Source: Candidatus Sulfotelmatobacter sp. (lineage in GTDB: Bacteria; Acidobacteriota; Terriglobia; Terriglobales; Acidobacteriaceae). Taken from it: DNA of 5,320 nt. How positions within the stretch are numbered: position 1 is the first letter of the stretch; every line of letters begins with the position of its first letter. Location of the stretch: assembly GCA_030040725.1 (NCBI GenBank), contig JASHTD010000407.1, forward strand, positions 1 to 5,320. The letters run 5' to 3'. A model generated the notes under the pieces. It did no database searches and was not told the DNA's origin. It was given only the letters and a program-made list of their open reading frames with translations. Positions 1 through 5,320 of the stretch are shown here, one piece after another. The translations under genes were made by a program, and so were the position numbers.

Positions 1-1225
1 GGAGCGGCAAGCGTTGCTGCGCGCGCTGGAAATCAGCCAGAAGCAGAAGATCGAGTTCAAGAACCAGTTTCTTTCGCACATTTCGCACGAACTGCGCACG
101 CCGCTCACCTGCATTCATCAGTACGTCACGCTGCTGCTCGACGGAATCGCAGGGTCGATTTCGCCCGACCAGAGTGACCATCTGAAAACCGTGCTGAAGA
201 GTGTGAATCAGTTGCACGCCATGATTCGCGACCTGCTGGAAGCGGCGCGCGCGGAAAGCGGAAAGATGCGAATCGAGCCGCGATGCGTTTCCTTGAAAGA
301 ACTGGTTCAGCAGGCGGTGGCCATGCTTCGTCCGTCGGCGGATGAAAAGCACATTGGACTCGAAATCGGGCTTGATCAAAGGCTGCCGTTGCTTCTGGCC
401 GATCCCGACCGTGTGCTGGAAGTGCTGATCAATATGGTCGATAACGCGATCAAGTTCACGCCGAACGATGGCGCGGTCATGCTACAAGCCAGCATAGTCG
501 ACGCCGATCCGGGTTCAGTCTATGTCGCGGTCAGCGACACCGGGCGTGGCATTAGCCCGGAGGCAAAAAATCTGATTTTCGAACGCCTTTACCAGGACCC
601 CGACGCGCCCGATAACAATCGCTCTGGCCTGGGGCTCGGTCTGTTCATATGCCGGGAAATCGTGCGCCTGCATGACGGACGCATTTGGGTTTCGAGCGAA
701 CCGGGACAGGGCAGCACCTTCACGTTTACGCTCCCGGTCTATTCGCTCCCCAAGCTTCTGGCTCCAGTCGTCGTGTATCAGGGACGTCTGCGGCCGGCGT
801 TTGTTCTGGTGCGGGTAGAACTGCTACCGCACGTCAATCCCCCCGGCGGCAATTGGAAGGAGACCTGCCAGCAGTGTTTGGACGTTGTGCGTCGTTGCGT
901 CTATCTCGATAAAGACCTGGTTCTGCCTCCGATGGGCACGTCAGGAACTTCTGAGACGGTCTTCATTGTGGCCGCGACCGATCTGCAGCGTTCCGGCATT
1001 ATGACCACCCGCATTCGCGAACAGGTGGAGCGAATCGATCACTTGAAGGAAAGATGCACGATCGCCATTTCGACGCTTCCGATTGAAGTTGTTGGCAACG
1101 CCGCCGATGAATCCCTGGAGAAGCAGGTTCAGGGCCTAGCCGACAGCGTCACCCAGATGATCTTGCGAAGCATGGAACGCAAGCATTTATCGGACGCTAA
1201 AAGCGGAAAGCAGTCCCACTCATAG
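1..1225 (+). CDS. Sensor histidine kinase (5' truncated) with a degenerate GGDEF-like C-terminal domain
   Basis: This is the C-terminal part of a histidine kinase whose N-terminus lies outside the window. The frame is open from base 2, so the TTG at 14 is not needed as a start. Residues are numbered from that TTG. A short helical, Gln/Lys/Glu-rich linker leads into the HisKA domain (about 15-85), with phosphoacceptor His25 in SHELRTPL, an HPK1-type H-box. The HATPase domain (about 125-241) has the N-box (Asn140, Asn144 in NMVDNAIKF), the G1 box DTGRGI (175-180) and a Gly-rich G2 box (GLGLGLF, 205-211), so the catalytic core looks intact. No membrane segment is visible in this part. Residues 242-403 are an extra tail. 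Its pattern of hydrophobic strands and an ATDLQ-x-RIREQ helix resembles a GGDEF fold, but GTSET (311-315) stands where GGDEF is expected. The gene probably forms an operon with the receiver gene 34 bases downstream. The kinase call is firm, the tail fold is inference, and the signal sensed is unknown. Confidence 0.93.
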   Translation, partial: ERQALLRALEISQKQKIEFKNQFLSHISHELRTPLTCIHQYVTLLLDGIAGSISPDQSDHLKTVLKSVNQLHAMIRDLLEAARAESGKMRIEPRCVSLKELVQQAVAMLRPSADEKHIGLEIGLDQRLPLLLADPDRVLEVLINMVDNAIKFTPNDGAVMLQASIVDADPGSVYVAVSDTGRGISPEAKNLIFERLYQDPDAPDNNRSGLGLGLFICREIVRLHDGRIWVSSEPGQGSTFTFTLPVYSLPKLLAPVVVYQGRLRPAFVLVRVELLPHVNPPGGNWKETCQQCLDVVRRCVYLDKDLVLPPMGTSGTSETVFIVAATDLQRSGIMTTRIREQVERIDHLKERCTIAISTLPIEVVGNAADESLEKQVQGLADSVTQMILRSMERKHLSDAKSGKQSHS

Positions 1226-1245
1226 CCAAACATTCCGGTGTTCAC

Positions 1246-1252
1246 AAAGGAG
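1246..1252 (+). promoter_or_regulatory. Ribosome binding site of the lone receiver gene
   Basis: AAAGGAG lies 7 bases before the ATG at 1260. It is the best Shine-Dalgarno in the window and fixes the start of the receiver gene. It sits in the short gap after the kinase stop codon, which fits a shared transcript with independent translation initiation. Confidence 0.75.
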
Positions 1253-1259
1253 AATTGCA

Positions 1260-1661
1260 ATGCCAAAGCCGAAGATTCTGGTCGTGGATGACGATCCCGA
1301 TCTCGTGCGCGCTATGCGCTTGCGGTTGCGCGCCAACAACTATGAAGTCGCCACGGCGACCGATGGCTATTCCGCGATAGCATCGGCGCAGAAAGAGCGG
1401 CCGAGCCTGATCATTCTGGATTTGGGCCTGCCGGTCGGCGATGGCTTTGTGGTTCTGGATCGCCTGCAGAACAACGACGCCCTGGCAGGAATTCCGGTGA
1501 TTGTGCTCAGCGCGCGCGATCCGCAAACCAACGAAGAACGCGCCTTGAAGGCGGGGGCGGCGGCGTTCTTTCAGAAGCCGGCGGATAATGACGAACTGAT
1601 GAACGTCATTCGCGTCAGTCTCGGCCACAGCAAGAATCAGCCCGCGCCCTGGCCGTCGTAG
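1260..1661 (+). CDS. Stand-alone response regulator receiver protein
   Basis: This cytoplasmic 133-residue protein consists of a single CheY-like receiver domain (about 4-121) and a short Pro-containing tail. Visible signature residues are the acidic pocket Asp10-Asp12 in VVDDDPD, the phosphoacceptor Asp54 at the end of a hydrophobic strand (LIILDLGLP), the switch Ser84 in IVLSAR, the aromatic Phe103/Phe104 and the invariant Lys106 in the KP motif. All key positions are present, so it should accept phosphate. It has no DNA-binding, enzyme or other output domain, and the ATG with a strong Shine-Dalgarno argues against an N-terminal extension. The gene follows the histidine kinase by 34 bases in the same direction, so that kinase is the likely partner. 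By analogy with other single-domain receivers, it may act by protein-protein contact or as a phosphorelay intermediate. The family call is firm; its target is unknown. Confidence 0.95.
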   Translation: MPKPKILVVDDDPDLVRAMRLRLRANNYEVATATDGYSAIASAQKERPSLIILDLGLPVGDGFVVLDRLQNNDALAGIPVIVLSARDPQTNEERALKAGAAAFFQKPADNDELMNVIRVSLGHSKNQPAPWPS

Positions 1662-1748
1662 CCTTGGGTTTCAGAGGTGCGATCTAAGGCCGGCGGCGGT
1701 TGGAGCCGATCCGGGACTCTCGGCAGCAAACGGAATAGCCAGCGGGAC

Positions 1749-1779
1749 GGGTAGTGGCCGAGCTTCTCGGCCACTACCC
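1749..1779 (+). repeat. Perfect 14-bp stem-loop, possible terminator or REP-like element
   Basis: GGGTAGTGGCCGAG (1749-1762) is exactly complementary to CTCGGCCACTACCC (1766-1779), with the 3-base loop CTT. In RNA this would be a very stable hairpin. It lies 87 bases after the receiver stop codon and could end that transcript. However, no T-run follows on either strand, so it is not a canonical intrinsic terminator. A dispersed palindromic (REP-type) element or an RNA-stabilising hairpin is also possible. The symmetry is certain; the role is inferred. Confidence 0.8.
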
Positions 1780-1791
1780 AGTCCGACTTCA

Positions 1792-1805
1792 TCGGCGATC
1801 GCCGA
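1792..1805. repeat. 14-bp perfect palindrome containing GCGATCGC
   Basis: TCGGCGATCGCCGA is a perfect palindrome 12 bases after the larger stem-loop. Its centre GCGATCGC matches the core of the HIP1 palindrome known from cyanobacteria, but I see only this one copy and nothing else points to that group. It could be a protein-binding site or part of a compound terminator with the preceding hairpin. The symmetry is seen directly; function is unknown. Confidence 0.5.
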
Positions 1806-1835
1806 AACTGCGAACGGATATTCTCTGTTTCTTGG

Positions 1836-1852
1836 GTTCCAAACTTTGGAAC
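1836..1852. promoter_or_regulatory. Candidate operator: 8-bp inverted repeat with 1-base centre
   Basis: GTTCCAAA (1836-1843) and TTTGGAAC (1845-1852) are perfect inverted arms around a single C. The compact, AT-centred dyad is typical of a homodimeric regulator's site, and it lies 109 bases before the first possible start of the downstream kinase gene. A short RNA hairpin is less likely because the loop would be too tight. It could be a binding site for an unknown regulator, possibly the downstream NtrC-like protein, but nothing in the window tests this. Confidence 0.4.
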
Positions 1853-1920
1853 TTGCCCTAATGCGTTGTCTACGAGTCACATACAAAATCCCACACCAGC
1901 CTCCATTAATCTGTACATAG

Positions 1921-1942
1921 TTTCTAGAAATCCATCTATACT
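1921..1942 (+). promoter_or_regulatory. Possible promoter of the PDZ kinase operon
   Basis: TATACT (1937-1942) is one mismatch from the sigma-70 -10 consensus, in the AT-rich stretch before the kinase gene. The best -35 match is TGTACA (1912-1917; 4 of 6 bases), but the 19-base spacer is longer than ideal. A perfect 10-bp palindrome TTTCTAGAAA (1921-1930) lies between the two boxes and could be a regulator site overlapping the promoter. If transcription starts about 7 bases after the -10, the GGAAG at 1946-1950 would not be fully in the mRNA. That favours a translation start downstream of 1961. This is a weak call. Confidence 0.3.
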
Positions 1943-1960
1943 CTTGGAAGTGCTTTAGAT

Positions 1961-4927
1961 GTGTCAGTTAGCCCGCGAGAAACAATCCGCAGCATGGCAG
2001 CGAAGTTGCTCATTACGCCCCAGTCGAACCCTGAAGGGCTAGGGGTGTCTTTCCCGGGGAACAGCCCACAACCGGGTTCGCCTCCGAAAGACATGAATCG
2101 GGAAAGCCAAGTGCGCTTCTTCGCGGTGCTGCTCTTCCTGCTCACCGTGGCTGCGGTGGTTTTTGCCGGATTCAATCTGAATGCGGAATGGAAGTTCCAG
2201 GTACCTGAAGATGGCGTCTGGTGGGTCGAGCACAATGGTTACCTGACAGCCGATCGAGTAGACAGCAGCGGACCTGGTGCCAAAGCCGGAATCAAGCCTG
2301 GTGACAGGCTGGTTTCCCTCGATGGGCAAGAATTGCACAGCATGTCCGGGCTGGAGCGGCAACTTTACCGCACCGGCGCGTGGTCGAAAGCCAACTATTC
2401 CCTGCTCCGGCAGTCGGTTCCCCTCGATTCCAGCGTTATTCTCGTTCCCGCCGACCGATCCCTGAACAATTGGCTGCGCCTGATTGCGCTGATCTATCTG
2501 GGCATTGGCATTTATGTCTTGCTTCGCCGCTGGACTGCTCCCGGATCCACGCACTTCTATATCTTCTGTCTGGTTTCGTTCATTGCGTACGCCTTCAAAT
2601 ACACCGGGAAGCTGAACGACTTCGACTGGACGATTTATTGGGGGAACATTGTCGCGGGGGTGCTGCAGCCTGCGCTATTCCTGCATTTCGTTTTGACTTT
2701 TCCCGAGAAGCGCGATTTCGTGCGTAGACACCCGTGGCTGCTGGGGCTTGTCTATATTCCATGCGGGCTGCTGGTGGCGGCGCACGTCATGGCCATGCGC
2801 TGGCTCCAGGCCAGTGAACTTCTGCGCTGGAACCTTGACCGGATGGAAATGTCCTACGGGGCGCTGTTCTTTCTGGCAGCGGCAGGAGTGTTGTTTTACA
2901 GCTACCGGCACGCGAGCACCACGATTCTGCGGCAACAATTGAAGTGGGTAACCCGCGGAACGATCCTTGCCATTGTTCCCTACACGCTTTTCTACGTGGT
3001 GCCGTATCTGCTGGGCTCGCTGCCCGGCGCCACGATGAAGATTTCGGCGCTCTCGCTGGCCTTGCTGCCGCTCACGTTCGGGTATGCCATTTTCCGCTAC
3101 CGGCTCATGGATGTGGACCTGATCTTCAAGCGGGGCGTGGTTTACACGCTGGCCGCGGCGATCGTGGTGGGATTGTATTTCGGTCTGGTCGCAGCCGTTG
3201 CCTTGTTGGTGCACAACTGGCAGCCGAGTTCAGGACCTGTGGGCTTGATTCTGGCGGTGATTGTGACCGCATTGCTGTTCGATCCAGTACGCAATCTGAT
3301 CCAGAGCCGGGTCGACCAGTTTTTCTATCGCACCCGGTACGATTATCGCCGCACGCTGCTCGAGTTCGGCCGCGAACTGGGCTCCGAGACAAACCTGAAC
3401 ACACTGCTCTCTTCTCTGGTCGATCGCCTTTCCCACACTCTGGGGGTCGACCGCATTGCAGTGTTTCTGGAGGGCGATGAACCCGGCAGATTTGCACTGG
3501 CGAAATCCTTTGGCATCTCCGCTCTGGGCAACATCGATTTTTCGTTCTTGGGCGTGGCTCGACCGCAGCAAGCCGGACACCTGTTTTTCGAAAACACCCA
3601 TCAAGTTCCGCGCGAAACCGCCAGTGCGCAACAAGCGATTGCACGCCTCGACCTGAACTACTACATTCCCTGCCAGGCTCAAAAGAGAACGATAGCGGTG
3701 CTTGGCCTGGGCAAGACCAACAAAGGCGACTTCCTTTCCAGCGAAGATATGGAGTTGCTGGAAACGCTGGGCGGCTACCTTGGAATCGCCATCCAAAATT
3801 CGCAGCTCTACGCGTCGCTGCAGAAAAAAGCTGCCGAGTACGAGCGTCTGAAGGACTTCAACGAGAACATTGTCGAATCCATCAACGTCGGCGTGATGGC
3901 TCTCGATATGGAGGACCGCATCGAGAGTTGGAACGCGCAGATGGAAGTAATGTACGCATTGCCGCGCTGGCAGGCTCTGACTCAGCCTCTCAAAGCGATT
4001 TTCCCGGCAGAGTTTGTCCAGGAGTTTGACCGAATCCGGCGGGAGCCGGGAATTCGCAACTTGTACAAGTTTCGCTTGAAGACACCGGCCGGCGAAGTAC
4101 GCACGGTGAATGTGGCCCTGGCTCCGCTGGTGACGCGTAAGTTTGAAGTCATCGGCCGCCTCATCATCATGGACGACATCACGGAGCGGGTTGATCTGGA
4201 GGCCCAGCTTTCGCAAGCCGATAAACTCTCTTCCATCGGCCTGCTGGCGGCGGGCGTAGCCCACGAAGTGAACACCCCGCTGGCGGTCATCTCATCCTAT
4301 ACGCAGATGCTTTCCAAGCAATTGCAGGGCGACCCACAGAAATCCGGTCTGCTGGAGAAGATCACGCGACAGACGTTTCGAGCTTCCGAGATCGTGAATA
4401 ATCTGCTGAATTTCTCGCGCACCAGCGGCACCGAAATTGGCGACGTGGATGTGAACAAGGTCATCGCCGAAACACTTGCCCTTCTCGACCATCAATTTAA
4501 AGTTGGCAAGATCGCGGTGGAAAACGTACCCTCGCCGGCGCTATCGACGATCCAGGGCAATGCCGGAAGGTTGCAGCAGGTTTTCCTGAATTTATTTCTG
4601 AACGCAAAAGATGCCATGCCGGATGGAGGCACGCTGCGCGTGGCCACGCTGAACGGCAACAGCGTCAGCGTGGTGGTTTCCGATACCGGCACCGGCATTG
4701 CGCCGGAGCACATACAGCGCATTTACGACCCATTCTTTACCACCAAGACCTCGCCGCGCAGCGGACAGCCGCGGGGGACCGGGCTGGGTCTTTCGGTCAC
4801 ATACGGCATCATTCAGGAGCACTCAGGAAAAATTCGCGTGGAGAGCCATCCCGGCGCGGGTACAACCTTCACGCTGGATTTCCCTCTAAGTAGAAAGGCA
4901 GTGCAATCGAAGGCGGAATATGTCTGA
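1961..4927 (+). CDS. Membrane histidine kinase with PDZ, multi-TM, GAF and PAS sensor domains
   Basis: A large membrane sensor kinase, numbered from GTG 1961. TM1 (52-73) is followed by a PDZ domain (about 88-165; AGIKPGDRLVSLDG is the typical ligand-groove/turn segment). About nine further membrane segments follow (roughly 171-188, 198-214, 226-247, 257-279, 299-315, 330-352, 358-378, 391-418, 424-441). Positive charges at the loops put the N- and C-termini inside and the PDZ in the periplasm. The cytoplasmic part has GAF (about 475-615), PAS (about 632-740), HisKA with His768 in AHEVNTPL (HPK4/NtrB-like), and HATPase with Asn877/Asn881, DTGTGI (908-913) and GTGLGLSV (939-946). The catalytic core looks complete. 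The start is uncertain. GTG 1961 has only GGAAG ten bases upstream, and ATG 1994 or ATG 2093 (just before TM1) are alternatives; the Pro/Gly/Ser-rich first 44 residues may not be translated. The 3' end overlaps the NtrC-like gene by 8 bases, marking the two as a cognate pair. The ligand is unknown. Confidence 0.92.
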   Translation: MSVSPRETIRSMAAKLLITPQSNPEGLGVSFPGNSPQPGSPPKDMNRESQVRFFAVLLFLLTVAAVVFAGFNLNAEWKFQVPEDGVWWVEHNGYLTADRVDSSGPGAKAGIKPGDRLVSLDGQELHSMSGLERQLYRTGAWSKANYSLLRQSVPLDSSVILVPADRSLNNWLRLIALIYLGIGIYVLLRRWTAPGSTHFYIFCLVSFIAYAFKYTGKLNDFDWTIYWGNIVAGVLQPALFLHFVLTFPEKRDFVRRHPWLLGLVYIPCGLLVAAHVMAMRWLQASELLRWNLDRMEMSYGALFFLAAAGVLFYSYRHASTTILRQQLKWVTRGTILAIVPYTLFYVVPYLLGSLPGATMKISALSLALLPLTFGYAIFRYRLMDVDLIFKRGVVYTLAAAIVVGLYFGLVAAVALLVHNWQPSSGPVGLILAVIVTALLFDPVRNLIQSRVDQFFYRTRYDYRRTLLEFGRELGSETNLNTLLSSLVDRLSHTLGVDRIAVFLEGDEPGRFALAKSFGISALGNIDFSFLGVARPQQAGHLFFENTHQVPRETASAQQAIARLDLNYYIPCQAQKRTIAVLGLGKTNKGDFLSSEDMELLETLGGYLGIAIQNSQLYASLQKKAAEYERLKDFNENIVESINVGVMALDMEDRIESWNAQMEVMYALPRWQALTQPLKAIFPAEFVQEFDRIRREPGIRNLYKFRLKTPAGEVRTVNVALAPLVTRKFEVIGRLIIMDDITERVDLEAQLSQADKLSSIGLLAAGVAHEVNTPLAVISSYTQMLSKQLQGDPQKSGLLEKITRQTFRASEIVNNLLNFSRTSGTEIGDVDVNKVIAETLALLDHQFKVGKIAVENVPSPALSTIQGNAGRLQQVFLNLFLNAKDAMPDGGTLRVATLNGNSVSVVVSDTGTGIAPEHIQRIYDPFFTTKTSPRSGQPRGTGLGLSVTYGIIQEHSGKIRVESHPGAGTTFTLDFPLSRKAVQSKAEYV
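4910..4917 (+). promoter_or_regulatory. Ribosome binding site inside the kinase gene for the NtrC-like regulator
   Basis: AAGGCGGA lies within the last codons of the kinase gene. Its AAGG core ends 6 bases before the ATG at 4920. It supports that ATG as the start of the regulator and indicates translational coupling with the kinase. Confidence 0.5.
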
Positions 4928-5320
4928 TTCGGCAGTGGTCTCGCACAATCTGCTCAATGGAAGCCACGGCCTGTCAGGCGCGGTGCTCATTATTGACGAT
5001 GAGGCGGAGATCCGCGAATCCCTGCAAACGTTGCTCGAGATGGAGGGCTTCGCAGTGGAAACCGCAGCCAGCGGCGAGGCGGGATTGCAGCGAATCGGCG
5101 AGCATCCTTTCGATCTGGTTCTGCTGGATCTTGCGCTGCCAGGGCGCGATGGCATGGAGATCCTGGCCGAGATTCGCGCGCACGAGGAGAGCCGGCTGCC
5201 GGTGATCATGATCACCGCATACGGCACGGTGGAAAATGCGGTGCGGGCTATGCAGTCGGGCGCGGCCAACTTCGTGCAAAAGCCCTGGGACAATGAGAAA
5301 CTGCTCGCCGATGTGCGCGC
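4920..5320 (+). CDS. NtrC-like response regulator, N-terminal receiver (3' truncated)
   Basis: The frame opens at ATG 4920 and remains open to the window edge (133 complete codons), so the gene is cut at its 3' end. After a short non-conserved leader (1-20) comes a receiver domain. It has Asp26-Asp27 in LIIDDE, phosphoacceptor Asp70 in VLLDLALPGRDG, Thr99 in MITAYGT, aromatic Phe118 and Lys121 in VQKPW. The stretch ITAYGTVENAVRAMQSGAANF is close to the alpha4-beta5 region typical of NtrC/ZraR regulators, which carry AAA+ sigma-54-interacting and Fis-type HTH domains after the receiver. Those domains lie outside the window, so that class is inferred. The start overlaps the stop of the PDZ kinase by 8 bases (ATGTCTGA), so the two are almost certainly a cognate pair. 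An NtrB-like H-box in the kinase fits an NtrC-like partner. It probably acts in the cytoplasm as a phosphorylation-controlled transcription activator. Confidence 0.92.
   Translation, partial: MSDSAVVSHNLLNGSHGLSGAVLIIDDEAEIRESLQTLLEMEGFAVETAASGEAGLQRIGEHPFDLVLLDLALPGRDGMEILAEIRAHEESRLPVIMITAYGTVENAVRAMQSGAANFVQKPWDNEKLLADVR

Larger units (their letters stand above)
1662..1960 (+). other. Intergenic region with several inverted repeats, no convincing gene
   Basis: This 299-base gap separates the two two-component gene pairs. Its left half is GC-rich and holds a 14-bp stem-loop and a 14-bp palindrome. Its right half (from about 1805) is more AT-rich and holds a 17-base inverted repeat, a 10-bp palindrome and a possible -10 box. 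The only open frame of note is on the - strand (1671-1886). It lacks recognisable motifs and runs through the hairpins, so I do not call it. The likely roles are the end of the upstream transcript and the promoter/control region of the downstream kinase gene. Confidence 0.7.

Noticed and set aside
14..16. TTG as the true start of the first kinase
   Set aside because: The same frame is open to the window edge with helical linker residues (ERQA) before it, and a kinase without any sensor or linker would be unusual. The gene is treated as truncated by the window.
1792..1805. HIP1 element implying a cyanobacterial origin
   Set aside because: There is only one GCGATCGC in the window. HIP1 is defined by very high frequency, so a single palindrome is not evidence for that group.
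1845..1864. Sigma-54 promoter around TTTGGAACTTGC
   Set aside because: The GG and GC dinucleotides do not have the required spacing of the -24/-12 elements.
1671..1886. - strand open frame of about 71 codons in the intergenic gap
   Set aside because: It has no recognisable domain, runs straight through two strong palindromes and is rich in Pro, Arg and Ala as expected for chance GC-rich frames.
2944..3480. + strand open frame of about 178 codons inside the kinase gene
   Set aside because: It is in a different frame within the well-supported membrane/GAF region, and its Arg/Gly/His-rich product is typical of a shadow frame.
3230..4264. Long - strand open frame (about 344 codons) opposite the PDZ kinase
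   Set aside because: It lies wholly antisense to the GAF, PAS and HisKA-encoding region of a gene with clear domains. The translation has no recognisable motif, and the openness follows from codon bias of the + strand gene.

Overview
The window comes from a bacterium with moderately high GC content and densely packed signalling genes, all on the + strand. It holds two adjacent two-component systems, each a histidine kinase followed by a response regulator. The first gene runs in from the left edge and the last runs off the right edge. The protein style suggests a Gram-negative soil-type lineage, with Acidobacteriota as my best guess. The clues are a PDZ plus multi-transmembrane kinase upstream of an NtrC-like regulator, and a lone receiver after a kinase with an extra C-terminal domain. 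There is no rRNA or other phylogenetic marker here, so this assignment is an impression and not a demonstration.

Region 1 (1-1661) holds the C-terminal part of a HisKA/HATPase histidine kinase with an HPK1-type H-box. It carries an unusual tail of about 160 residues that looks like a degenerate GGDEF fold without the catalytic motif. After 34 bases and a good Shine-Dalgarno comes a 133-residue stand-alone receiver protein with no output domain. The two are probably co-transcribed and likely pass phosphate from kinase to receiver, with the output lying in another protein.

Region 2 (1662-1960) is a 299-base gap with no convincing gene. It is rich in dyad symmetry: a perfect 14-bp stem with a 3-base loop, a 14-bp palindrome, a 17-base inverted repeat resembling an operator, and a 10-bp palindrome just upstream of a possible -10 box. 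It probably holds the end of the first transcript and the control region of the second.

Region 3 (1961-5320) holds a large (up to 988 residues) membrane histidine kinase. Its order is TM1, periplasmic PDZ, about nine more membrane segments, GAF, PAS, HisKA (HPK4/NtrB-like) and HATPase. Its stop codon lies inside the first codons of the next gene (8-base overlap). That gene starts with an NtrC-like receiver and is cut off by the window edge. The pair looks like an envelope- or membrane-sensing kinase feeding a probable sigma-54-dependent activator.

I see no CRISPR array, tRNA, rRNA, insertion sequence or phage gene. No wholly new system is evident. The most unusual items are the GGDEF-like tail on the first kinase, the PDZ/10-TM/GAF/PAS kinase architecture, and the cluster of inverted repeats between the two operons.
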